DNA of 22,634 nucleotides, taken from NCBI GenBank assembly GCA_031549885.1, contig JAVBPD010000092.1, positions 1-22,634 on the forward strand, written 5' to 3'. Numbering within the stretch: position 1 is the stretch's first letter; each line of letters opens with the position of its first letter. The stretch is from WQUF01 sp031549885 (GTDB lineage Bacteria; Bacillota; Clostridia; Clostridiales; Clostridiaceae). Shown here piece by piece: positions 1 through 7,062 of the stretch. The notes beneath the pieces were generated by a model, which saw nothing but the letters and a program-made list of their open reading frames with translations, was not told the origin of the DNA and ran no database searches. The position numbers were made by a program, and so were the translations under genes.

Positions 1-7
1 TACGTAC

Positions 8-27
8 GAGGCTAAACAGCTCTTTTT
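8..27 (+). terminator. Possible intrinsic terminator of a gene left of the window
   Basis: GAG(G)CT at 8-13 pairs with AGCTC at 18-22 around a four-base loop, with one bulged G, and runs directly into a T tract (21-27). It would end a + strand transcript coming from before the window. The stem is short, so this is a tentative call. Confidence 0.35.
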
Positions 28-131
28 ATAAATAATTTTTATCTTTTTGTAATTATTTATAAGTTTTCTTAAGCTGTTATTTTACCTCTTTTTTATTAGC
101 CATTATACTCTTTTTACAGATGTGAGTCTAT

Positions 132-181
132 AAAAAAGGAGCCATATAAAACTAATTTTTAATTAGTTTTATAAAAGCTCC
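132..181 (-). terminator. Strong hairpin with minus-strand U tract, no gene in front of it
   Basis: A 13-bp perfect stem (145-157 with 161-173, loop TTT) is extended by GGAGC (138-142) pairing with GCTCC (177-181) across a small internal loop. On the + strand it is preceded by six A (132-137), so read on the minus strand the hairpin is followed by six U, as in an intrinsic terminator. No minus-strand gene of usual size lies between here and 550. It may end a small RNA, or be left over from a lost gene. Confidence 0.55.
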
Positions 182-485
182 AAGTTAAAGGTAATAAAAT
201 AAATTTAAAATTAGTTATTGACAACTTCATAAAATTATATGCTTTAAAAATACTAACTATTATTCTTTTTTTATAATTTATAAAAAAGATTTAATGATAA
301 TTTTTATTTAACTTATTCATTAGTCCAAAAAGTTGAATTTGGTCGAAATATAATATGATTTTCTTATAATGGAATAAAAATTAAAAGTTATTACAATAAT
401 AAAATAGGTAAGCAATAGCTTTATTTATCACTATTATTTAAAAAAAATTTATATATTTTATAATGAAAAAAGCTAGTAATTGTTA
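182..485. other. AT-rich non-coding stretch
   Basis: This stretch is almost all A and T, with no convincing gene on either strand. A TTGACA box is present at 218-223 and TATAAT boxes at 349-354, 365-370 and 459-464, but none is paired with a good partner at 16-18 bp. A 23-codon minus-strand reading frame near 160-230 lacks a ribosome binding site and was not accepted. Confidence 0.5.
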
Positions 486-523
486 TATAATTTAATTAAA
501 TGTTTACCTAAACATTTAATTAA
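486..523 (+). promoter_or_regulatory. Putative -10 box and 14-bp inverted repeat upstream of the PstS-like gene
   Basis: A TATAAT box at 486-491 is followed at once by a perfect inverted repeat: 492-505 is the reverse complement of 510-523, around a four-base ACCT spacer. Its centre reads TGTTTACCTAAACA. The repeat lies 27 bp before the ATG at 551 and would cover the expected transcription start, which fits a repressor operator. A 5' UTR hairpin is the alternative. The -35 region is weak. Confidence 0.45.
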
Positions 524-550
524 TTAAAAATATATGAAAGGAATGAGAAG

Positions 551-1432
551 ATGTTAAAAAAAATTAAATTATTTTGTGCTCTAATTTCAATTTTTTTATT
601 ATTTAGCAGTTTTAGTTATGATACAACGTCATTAAAAATTTCTAAGGATAAATATCCTAGGGTAGATGGATCTACTGCTACAATTCCACTTGCAATAAAT
701 TTAAGAAGCGCAATTACTGGTGAATCGGTGGAGGATCTGCAGCTTAATACAGTTCATACAAAGACCACAGAATCATTTAGGTCTCTAGCTAATAAACAAG
801 CTGATTTATTGCTTGTTTACACTCCAAGCGATTCTGTATTAAAGGAATTAAAGGATGAAGGCGTTGACATAATAATGAAGCCAATAGGGCGAGATGCTTT
901 AGTGTTTTTTACAAATGAAGGCAATAAGGTTAATAATTTAACTCAAAAACAAGTTCAATGCATTTACACAGGAAATTTAACAAATTGGAAATATGTTGGA
1001 GGAATAGATTCACCGATAATTCCTTATCAAAGAGATGCTGAATCTGGCAGCCAAGTTATGATGGAAAAACTAGCTATGAAAGGAATAAAGATGATGACCC
1101 CTAAAAAGGATTATACTATTTCTAGCATGTTAGGAATTATTGAAACCATTGCAAGTTATAAAAATGAAGAAAATGCTTTAGGGTACTCTGTTTATTACTA
1201 CATAAGGGCTTTTTTAAATGAAGATTATAAAATAAAGCTTTTAGGAGCTAATGGAGTTATCCCTTCCAATGAAACAATAAAAGATGGTACTTATCCTTAT
1301 ACTCAAGATTTTTATGTTGTTATTAGGGCAGATGAACCTGAAAATTCTGAAACAAGAAAATTGTTTAATTTCTTAATAAGCGACGAGGGGAAAAAGTTAA
1401 TAGATGACTCTGGATATGTTTCTGTAAATTGA
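551..1432 (+). CDS. Exported PstS-like phosphate-binding-fold protein
   Basis: This 293-aa protein has a signal peptide (residues 1-22, two lysines then a hydrophobic core) but no lipobox cysteine, so it is probably released or wall-associated rather than a lipoprotein. It matches the PstS-type periplasmic binding fold: residues 37-44 read RVDGSTAT, like the phosphate-binding loop, and a later YQRDAESGS segment corresponds to the second ligand loop (R-x-x-x-SGS/T). The C-terminal RKLFNFLISDEGKKLI is also typical of the family. Length is normal. No PstC, PstA, PstB or PhoU gene follows, so it is not a plain transporter component; instead two WG-repeat genes follow closely. Start: ATG with GAAAGGAATGAG upstream. 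The ligand could be phosphate or another anion; the true role is unknown. Confidence 0.8.
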   Translation: MLKKIKLFCALISIFLLFSSFSYDTTSLKISKDKYPRVDGSTATIPLAINLRSAITGESVEDLQLNTVHTKTTESFRSLANKQADLLLVYTPSDSVLKELKDEGVDIIMKPIGRDALVFFTNEGNKVNNLTQKQVQCIYTGNLTNWKYVGGIDSPIIPYQRDAESGSQVMMEKLAMKGIKMMTPKKDYTISSMLGIIETIASYKNEENALGYSVYYYIRAFLNEDYKIKLLGANGVIPSNETIKDGTYPYTQDFYVVIRADEPENSETRKLFNFLISDEGKKLIDDSGYVSVN

Positions 1433-1443
1433 TGTGGGACTCT

Positions 1444-2850
1444 ATGAAAAAGGTTTTAGTTTTAGCATTTATATTAACCTTTTCGTTTGTTAATTTTAAA
1501 AGCATAAATGCAGAAGAGCCTAAAGGTTATTTTAATTTACCTAAAATATATAACCAATTCTTAGACACTAGTATAAAAGAAAATAGCTATTTATATCCAG
1601 TTAATGTTAATGGTCTTTATGGCTTTATTGATGTAAATGGTAAAATAGTTGTTAAACCTCAGTTTAATGATTATGAGAATTTAAATTATAGTAGCTCTAG
1701 TCATGAGAATTATTTAGCTTATACCTATGATAAAAGTTATATACCAGATGAAAATAACTATAATAGCCTAATAAATGGAACATACTTAATCATGCCAAAG
1801 TCTAAAGTAATAAAGTTAAGCGATAACCAAGTAGAACCAAATTTTTCTGAAAATAAAAATTATGCTCTATTTAATGATAAAGCTTATGAAAATGGTAAAT
1901 CTGTAGGCTATAGCATAATATATGATTTGAAAAATGAAAAGATAATTAAAAAAAAGGTTGGATTTTTTGAAATAGTAGGTGTTTATGATAATTTTTATAT
2001 ATCAAACATACAAAATAAATGTTACATGTTTGATTATAATAATAAAATAATATCTGAAGGTTATGATGAATTTTTAATGAGCAAAGATAAAACTTATTTT
2101 TTTAAAAATAAAGATACCGTATTTTGGCTTAATGAAAAGGGAAAAGCTTTCTTTCAATATGATAGATGCGTAGAATACAACCCTTTTTATAATGGCATAG
2201 CTCCCATCTCAGATGATAGAAGGAATTTAAAATTTATAAATGAAAACAAAGATGTTTTAAATTATTATTCCTTTGATAATAACTATAGGCTTATAAAAAA
2301 GGATAATTTTTATATCGTAACCTCTTTGGATAAGCAAATCATATTAGATTTAAATGGTAATAAAAAATTGCCTGATGACTATGGTAATACTTTATACTCC
2401 TTGAATGATTATTATCCAGCAACAGCTTATAATAAAAATTCACATAAATTTGACGTGTTTGATAAAAATGGTATTATCAAAGCTTCTTATAAAATACCAG
2501 AGGGATTTGTAAATCCTGCTTTAATAGGAGACTGTATACAACTGCAAAATGATGAAGGATATGGTCTTTGTAAAATAAATAGTAATAATGTAGATTGGAT
2601 TTTAGAACCAAAATATTCTTATATTCAATATTTTGACCCCTATGTTGTAGTCAGCGTTGATAATTTTATGAATCAAGGTGTTTTTGATTTAAAAACTAAG
2701 AAATTCATTTTAGAGACTAAATATACATATATAACTGTTTATGATAAAAATATGATTTATGTAAGAACACCTTATTTTACAGGATATGCAAATTCTAAAG
2801 GTGAATTTGTTTATGCTTTATCAAATTATAATTTAGGAAATGATAATTAA
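1444..2850 (+). CDS. Exported WG-repeat protein (first paralog)
   Basis: This 468-aa protein has a signal peptide (MKK, hydrophobic core, SINA just before EEP). The mature part has diverged WG/KWG-type repeats; the clearest, near residues 55-80, contains GLYGFIDVNGKIVVKPQF, and degenerate copies continue to the C terminus (for example GYGLC...WILEPKYSYI and GYANSKGEF). The WG-repeat family has no established biochemical function; the repeats probably build a beta-rich surface for binding. The frame is open from 1429, and an ATG at 1432 overlaps the TGA of the preceding gene. I chose ATG 1444 because it gives a normal signal peptide and has GTGGGA four bases upstream. The gene is 11 bp after the PstS-like gene and probably cotranscribed with it. 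Confidence 0.8.
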   Translation: MKKVLVLAFILTFSFVNFKSINAEEPKGYFNLPKIYNQFLDTSIKENSYLYPVNVNGLYGFIDVNGKIVVKPQFNDYENLNYSSSSHENYLAYTYDKSYIPDENNYNSLINGTYLIMPKSKVIKLSDNQVEPNFSENKNYALFNDKAYENGKSVGYSIIYDLKNEKIIKKKVGFFEIVGVYDNFYISNIQNKCYMFDYNNKIISEGYDEFLMSKDKTYFFKNKDTVFWLNEKGKAFFQYDRCVEYNPFYNGIAPISDDRRNLKFINENKDVLNYYSFDNNYRLIKKDNFYIVTSLDKQIILDLNGNKKLPDDYGNTLYSLNDYYPATAYNKNSHKFDVFDKNGIIKASYKIPEGFVNPALIGDCIQLQNDEGYGLCKINSNNVDWILEPKYSYIQYFDPYVVVSVDNFMNQGVFDLKTKKFILETKYTYITVYDKNMIYVRTPYFTGYANSKGEFVYALSNYNLGNDN

Positions 2851-2882
2851 TACAATTATAGTTTTATATAGGGGTGAGATTT

Positions 2883-4304
2883 ATGAAAAAAATTTTAATT
2901 GTAGTTTTAATTTTGATTTTTATTTTGTTTAATTTTAAAAATGTGTATTCAAAAGAACCAGAAAGTTTCTATAAATTGCCTGAAGTATATAAACAGTCTT
3001 TAAATACAAATTTAGAAGGTAACAATTATTTATATCCAATAAAAATTAAAGGTCTTTATGGTTTTATAGACGTAAATGGAAAATTAATTGTGGAACCTAA
3101 ATTTAAAAGCTATATATCTATTTGCAATGGCTATTATTTAGCTTTTACTCAATATGAAAACTATGTGCTTGATGAAGAAAATTATAAAGACCCTGTTAAT
3201 GGAGCATATTTAATTTATCCTAAAGATAAAGTTGTTAAAATAAGCAATTATAATGTTTATGCTTCTCTTTCACAAAATAAAAAGTATGCAATTATATATG
3301 ATAATTCAAATAAACAATTTTCGTCTTTATATGATGATTCTTCTAATAAAGAAATAAGTTCTATTGGCAATGATATTATATTTAATTTAACTACAGGACA
3401 AATATTAGATCAAAACAAAGGATCATATCAGGTAATTAACGTTTTTGATAGCTGCTATATAATTAAGGATCAAGGAAAATATTATATGGCAGATTATAGT
3501 AAGAAAAAATTAAGCACTGGATTTGATTTTTTTGTTTCATGTGTAGACGAGACTTTCTTTTTTAAAAACAATAATACTTTTTTTTGGGTAGATAAAAATG
3601 GGAAGCCATTCTTTCAATATGAGAATTGCAAAGATGCACTTCCTTTTTATAATAATATTGCCCCTATTATAGATATATCAGGAAATTTGAAATTTATCGA
3701 TAAAAATAAAAATGTTTTATATACCTATTCCAACTGTTATAAAATTTATAAAAAGGGAAATGTTTATATTGCAAACTTTAATAATGGACAGATTATTTTT
3801 GATGAAAATGGCAAAGAAAAGCTTCCAGATAATTATGGAGGAAAAATTCAATTTTACTATGGTGTAGATAAATTTATTACTGCTTATAACGAAAATACTT
3901 CTATTTTTGATGTTTTTGATGATAATGGAAATATTAATTACTCCTTTAAAATACCAAGTGGATATTCAGATCCAAGTTTTATAGAAGGATATGTAGGGAT
4001 GCTTGGACAAGGCTATGGCCTTTGTAGCATTAAAGGTGAAAATATTCAGTGGCTTTTAGAGCCTAAGTATTCTTTTATAGGTTATTTTGATCCATTTGTT
4101 ATTGTTGAAATTAATAATTTTTATAATAAAGGGTTATATGATTTAAATGCTAAAAAATTTATATTAGATTCAAAATATAGAGATATTAATGTTTATGATA
4201 AAAATATGATTTATGTAGAATCAGCTTATTTTAATGGTTATATTAATTCAAAAGGGCAATTTATATTTGCCCAAATTGCTTTTGATGTTGCAAATAATAT
4301 TTAA
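2883..4304 (+). CDS. Exported WG-repeat protein (second paralog)
   Basis: This 473-aa protein is a diverged duplicate of the preceding gene. Both share the order signal peptide, a PE(V/I)Y-type segment, YLYPI, then GLYGFIDVNGK, the stretch ending LPFYNN.AP or NPFYNGIAP, ILEPKYS or LLEPKYS, YDKNMIYV and a closing GY(A/I)NSKG. This copy carries a short insertion rich in S, N and K near residues 135-155. The signal peptide is MKK plus a long hydrophobic core ending VYS before KEP. A GTG at 2874 would extend the protein by three residues, but GGGGTGA at 2871-2877 is better read as the ribosome binding site for ATG 2883. Function is unknown; surface location is inferred from the signal peptide. 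Confidence 0.8.
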   Translation: MKKILIVVLILIFILFNFKNVYSKEPESFYKLPEVYKQSLNTNLEGNNYLYPIKIKGLYGFIDVNGKLIVEPKFKSYISICNGYYLAFTQYENYVLDEENYKDPVNGAYLIYPKDKVVKISNYNVYASLSQNKKYAIIYDNSNKQFSSLYDDSSNKEISSIGNDIIFNLTTGQILDQNKGSYQVINVFDSCYIIKDQGKYYMADYSKKKLSTGFDFFVSCVDETFFFKNNNTFFWVDKNGKPFFQYENCKDALPFYNNIAPIIDISGNLKFIDKNKNVLYTYSNCYKIYKKGNVYIANFNNGQIIFDENGKEKLPDNYGGKIQFYYGVDKFITAYNENTSIFDVFDDNGNINYSFKIPSGYSDPSFIEGYVGMLGQGYGLCSIKGENIQWLLEPKYSFIGYFDPFVIVEINNFYNKGLYDLNAKKFILDSKYRDINVYDKNMIYVESAYFNGYINSKGQFIFAQIAFDVANNI

Positions 4305-4316
4305 GTAAAATATTTT

Positions 4317-4358
4317 AAACATATAGAAATAATTCTAAAATAATTCTATATGTTTTTT
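4317..4358 (+). terminator. Intrinsic terminator after the WG-repeat genes
   Basis: A 12-bp perfect stem (4317-4328 with 4344-4355, arms AAACATATAGAA and TTCTATATGTTT) has a 15-base loop and continues into a run of T up to 4358. It begins 13 bp after the stop of the second WG-repeat gene and would end the three-gene surface operon. Confidence 0.7.
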
Positions 4359-4390
4359 GTTTAAATTAGTAAAGGATAGGGACAGAGTTT

Positions 4391-4843
4391 ATGAATATAA
4401 TTTTAAAAGACATTACAGATGAAAATTTTATTGAATGCACTTGTTTAACTACAAATAAAGATAATAGACATACAATTTTTGAAGAATTTGTTGCATCTAA
4501 TGTATTTTCAATTGCACAATCTAAAGTTCAAGATGGTTGGTTTACAAAAGTTATATATGATGATGATACTATGGTGGGGTTTACTATGTATGGATTTTCA
4601 TTTAAAGATAATTTTTATGAACTATGTAGATTTATGATTGACCACAAATATCAGAATAAGGGTTATGGATATATAAGCTTATTGAAAATAATTGATGAAA
4701 TGAAGAAATTTCAAAATTGTCATGAGATTTTTTTGTCATTTGATCCCCAAAATGATATAGCTAAAAAATTATATGAAAAAGTAGGTTTTAAAGATACTGG
4801 AATGTTAAATGAAGATGAGATTTTATATAAACTTTGCATTTAG
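4391..4843 (+). CDS. GNAT N-acetyltransferase, possibly polyamine type
   Basis: This 150-aa single-domain GNAT has motif A at about residues 80-100: FMIDHKYQNKGYG, with the Q-x-x-G-x-G acetyl-CoA pyrophosphate loop. Motif B follows with LSFDPQNDIAKKLYEKVGF near the C terminus. It resembles spermidine/spermine acetyltransferases of the BltD/SpeG type: the length is close and it shares the VGFTMYG strand and the DRFFID-like segment here read CRFMIDHKYQ. The substrate is therefore a guess and could be another small amine. The gene stands between a terminator and a coiled-coil gene, with no clear promoter and only a weak GGATAGGGA ribosome binding site, so expression may be low or depend on read-through. 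Confidence 0.75.
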   Translation: MNIILKDITDENFIECTCLTTNKDNRHTIFEEFVASNVFSIAQSKVQDGWFTKVIYDDDTMVGFTMYGFSFKDNFYELCRFMIDHKYQNKGYGYISLLKIIDEMKKFQNCHEIFLSFDPQNDIAKKLYEKVGFKDTGMLNEDEILYKLCI

Positions 4844-4872
4844 ATATGGTGAATTTAATTGAAAATTTATAG

Positions 4873-4878
4873 TATAAT
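4873..4878 (+). promoter_or_regulatory. Possible -10 box for the coiled-coil gene
   Basis: TATAAT stands 66 bp before the ATG at 4945. The region 17 bp upstream (TGAATT) is a poor -35 match, so the promoter is weakly supported. Confidence 0.3.
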
Positions 4879-4944
4879 GGTTTTAATAAATTTAAAATAA
4901 AAGTGAATCAATAAGTGTATAATTTTAGTAAAGGTGGTAAAGAA

Positions 4945-5286
4945 ATGGAAGAGAAAATTTTAAGTTTATTAGTAGAAATGAAAAATGATATTAGTATTTT
5001 AGGAAATAAGATAGATGGTTTAGAAACAAGAGTTAATGGAATAGATGCTAAAATAGATAATTTAGAAAAAAGACTTGATACTAAAATAGACAATTTAGAA
5101 AAAACACTTAGAGAAGAAATGAGCAATATGAAATCTGATATATGTAGTGAGGTTTCTAAAGAATTATATGTTGCTGTTGAAATAATATCAAAAAAAATTG
5201 AGGAATATAAACATGATCAGGATTTAGCTGAAGAGATAATTGCAAAAAATTTATTTGACATTGAAAAATTAAAGAGAATTAAATAG
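4945..5286 (+). CDS. Small coiled-coil protein of unknown function
   Basis: This is a 113-aa, highly charged protein without signal peptide or membrane segment. Residues 10-65 form a predicted coiled coil. The unit KID(N/G)LE recurs at residues 22, 36 and 47, so the spacing is 14 and then 11 residues; the last two units, KIDNLEKRLDT and KIDNLEKTLRE, are near-perfect copies also at the DNA level. The C-terminal third has EIISKKIEEYKHDQ and a second helical run. No catalytic motif is visible. A self-assembling or adaptor role is possible but not shown. I chose ATG 4945 because AAGGTGG lies seven bases upstream; a GTG at 4915 has no such site. It is followed by its own terminator, so it is probably monocistronic. 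Confidence 0.65.
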   Translation: MEEKILSLLVEMKNDISILGNKIDGLETRVNGIDAKIDNLEKRLDTKIDNLEKTLREEMSNMKSDICSEVSKELYVAVEIISKKIEEYKHDQDLAEEIIAKNLFDIEKLKRIK

Positions 5287-5298
5287 AGATATTTTAAA

Positions 5299-5336
5299 GC
5301 TATTGCAATTTTTGAATTATTGGCAATAGTTTTTTT
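5299..5336 (+). terminator. Intrinsic terminator after the coiled-coil gene
   Basis: CTATTGC (5300-5306) pairs with GCAATAG (5323-5329) and runs directly into seven T (5330-5336). It starts 12 bp after the coiled-coil gene's stop codon. Confidence 0.75.
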
Positions 5337-5351
5337 ACATCCTAAATTTAT

Positions 5352-5370
5352 TTTAAGTGATATACTTAAA
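5352..5370 (+). promoter_or_regulatory. Extended -10 promoter inside a 7-bp inverted repeat
   Basis: TTTAAGT (5352-5358) and ACTTAAA (5364-5370) form an inverted repeat around GATAT. The same bases contain TGATATACT, an extended -10 element (TG-n-TATACT, -10 hexamer 5361-5366). A transcript would start near 5373, ten bases before the ribosome binding site at 5383-5390. The overlap suggests a repressor-controlled promoter for the flavoprotein-hydrolase pair. Confidence 0.45.
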
Positions 5371-5397
5371 TATATACAATTTAAAGGAGGAAAATTT

Positions 5398-6033
5398 ATG
5401 AAAGTTTTATTAGTTAATGGAAGCCCACATGAAAAAAGATGCACATTTACAGCTTTAGAGGAGGTTGCAAATTCTATTAAAGGCGAAGGCATCGATACCG
5501 AAATTTACTGGCTTGGCAAAGAGGCTATGTCTGGTTGTATTGCCTGTGGACATTGCTTTAAAAATGGCAAATGTGTTTTTGATGATAAAGTTAATGAATT
5601 CATTGAAATGGCAAAAGAAGCTGATGGTTTTATATTTGGTTCTCCAGTTCATTATGCTTCAGCAGGTGGAATGATCACTTCATTTATGGATAGGCTATTT
5701 TATTCAGATATGCTTTCAGGAAAAAATGCATTTTACTTAAAACCAGCTGCTGCTGTTGTTTCTGCAAGAAGAGCTGGCACAACAGCAACGCTTGATCAAT
5801 TAAATAAGTATTTTACAATATCTCAAATGCCTATTATATCATCAAGATATTGGAATATGGTACATGGGGCTTCTCCTGATGATGTTAAAAAAGATTTAGA
5901 GGGGCTTCAAATAATGAGAGTTTTAGGTAAAAACATGGCTTGGTTTTTAAAATGCAAAGAAGCTGCTATAAAAGCAGGAGTTGAATATCCTAAACTTGAA
6001 GAAAACCGAATAGCAACTAATTTTATACGCTAA
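5398..6033 (+). CDS. Iron-sulfur flavoprotein (Isf-like), NAD(P)H-dependent FMN reductase family
   Basis: This is a 211-aa flavodoxin-fold protein. VNGSPHEKRCT (residues 7-17) is the FMN phosphate loop, and IFGSPVHYASAGGMITSFMDR (79-99) is the isoalloxazine-contact segment of the NADPH-dependent FMN reductase family. Cys47, Cys50, Cys53 and Cys59 form C-x2-C-x2-C-x5-C, the compact motif that binds a [4Fe-4S] cluster in Methanosarcina-type Isf. It probably passes single electrons between a ferredoxin-like donor and FMN, reducing O2, peroxide or an unknown acceptor. Start: ATG 5398 with AAAGGAGG eight bases ahead; the frame is open further upstream but across a terminator. The hydrolase starts 14 bp after the stop, so the two are likely one operon. 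Partner and substrate are not shown. Confidence 0.85.
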   Translation: MKVLLVNGSPHEKRCTFTALEEVANSIKGEGIDTEIYWLGKEAMSGCIACGHCFKNGKCVFDDKVNEFIEMAKEADGFIFGSPVHYASAGGMITSFMDRLFYSDMLSGKNAFYLKPAAAVVSARRAGTTATLDQLNKYFTISQMPIISSRYWNMVHGASPDDVKKDLEGLQIMRVLGKNMAWFLKCKEAAIKAGVEYPKLEENRIATNFIR

Positions 6034-6047
6034 TATTGGAGAATTTT

Positions 6048-7013
6048 ATGACTATTACTAATAAAATGATTGACAAAGACTTAAGATTTAGGGCCATTAT
6101 TGATAGAATAATTAGCAACGAAAAAACTGTTGAAGAATATGTTAAAGAGCAAGAGAAAAGAAATAAATTATTAAAAAAGCTTTTGTATGGGAAGAATATA
6201 AATGGGCTTAACTGCAGTGAAAAGTGGATAAATCATGGAAAATTAAGGCTTAGAATTTATAAGCCTCTTAATGCTAAAGAGAATGCGCCTGGTATACTTT
6301 GGATACATGGCGGTGGGTATTCTATGGGTATTCCTGAATTATTTTCAAGTACATATAAAAGGTTAATAGAATGGACAAATTGTGTAATAATTGCTCCTGA
6401 TTATACTTTATCGACAGAAGCGCCATATCCTGCAGCTCTTTTTGATTGTTATGAAAGCCTTTTGTGGATGAAAAATAATGCTAGTGAATTAGGAATAAGA
6501 GATGATCAAATTATTGTAGGAGGAGAAAGTGCAGGGGGAGGGCTTTCTGCAGCTTTATGCATTTATGCAAGGGATAAAGGTGAAGTTAATATAGCTTTTC
6601 AAGTTCCACTTTACCCAATGATAGACGACAGTATGATAACAGAATCCTCAAGAGAAAACGATGCTCCTTATTGGAATTCTAATTTAAATAGATGTGCATG
6701 GCAATTGTATCTTGGAGAATTGTTTGAAAGAGATGTTCCTAAATATGCAGCAGCTGCAAGGGAAACAGATTATAGAAATCTGCCTCCAGCAATTACTTTT
6801 GTTGGAGATATAGAACCATTTAGAGATGAAACTATAGAATATGTAGATAATTTAAGAAAAGCAGGTGTAAAAGTAGCTTTTCGAGTTGTAAAGGGATGTT
6901 ATCATGGATTTGATATAATTTGTCCAAAAGCTAAGGTTAGCCAAGATTCTTTTTCATTTTTAAAGGAATCTATTAAATATGCAATAGATAATTTTTATTC
7001 TAAACAGCAATAA
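6048..7013 (+). CDS. Alpha/beta hydrolase, hormone-sensitive-lipase-type esterase
   Basis: This 321-aa serine esterase/acylhydrolase has HGGG at residues 87-90 as the oxyanion hole and GESAGG at 159-164 with nucleophile Ser161. A catalytic Asp is probably Asp254 (GDIEPFRDE) and the catalytic His is His286 (CYHGFD). These are the marks of the HSL (Abhydrolase_3) family. It lacks a signal peptide and is cytoplasmic. The N-terminal 60 residues form the usual helical cap. I chose ATG 6048 with TTGGAG six bases upstream; the TTG at 6036 would consume that ribosome binding site. It is the second gene of a pair with the flavoprotein. The natural substrate, probably a small ester or acylated metabolite, cannot be told from the sequence. 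Confidence 0.85.
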   Translation: MTITNKMIDKDLRFRAIIDRIISNEKTVEEYVKEQEKRNKLLKKLLYGKNINGLNCSEKWINHGKLRLRIYKPLNAKENAPGILWIHGGGYSMGIPELFSSTYKRLIEWTNCVIIAPDYTLSTEAPYPAALFDCYESLLWMKNNASELGIRDDQIIVGGESAGGGLSAALCIYARDKGEVNIAFQVPLYPMIDDSMITESSRENDAPYWNSNLNRCAWQLYLGELFERDVPKYAAAARETDYRNLPPAITFVGDIEPFRDETIEYVDNLRKAGVKVAFRVVKGCYHGFDIICPKAKVSQDSFSFLKESIKYAIDNFYSKQQ

Positions 7014-7023
7014 TATATAAAAT

Positions 7024-7062
7024 AAAATTTCACAGTATGATTAATATACTGTGAAATTTTTT
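7024..7062. terminator. Bidirectional terminator between convergent genes
   Basis: A perfect 15-bp stem (7024-7038 with 7046-7060) with a seven-base loop begins with AAAATTT and ends with a T run, so it can terminate transcripts from both sides. It overlaps the stop codon (7061-7063) of the minus-strand HlyC-type gene and serves the esterase from the left. Confidence 0.85.

Noticed and set aside
160..230. Minus-strand 23-codon frame beginning MKLSITNFK
   Set aside because: It lacks a ribosome binding site and runs into the terminator stem; it is too short to support.
4908..5126. Minus-strand 72-aa reading frame opposite the coiled-coil gene
   Set aside because: It is rich in Leu, Ser and Ile, as expected from the antisense of a Lys/Asp/Glu-rich coiled coil, and has no ribosome binding site.
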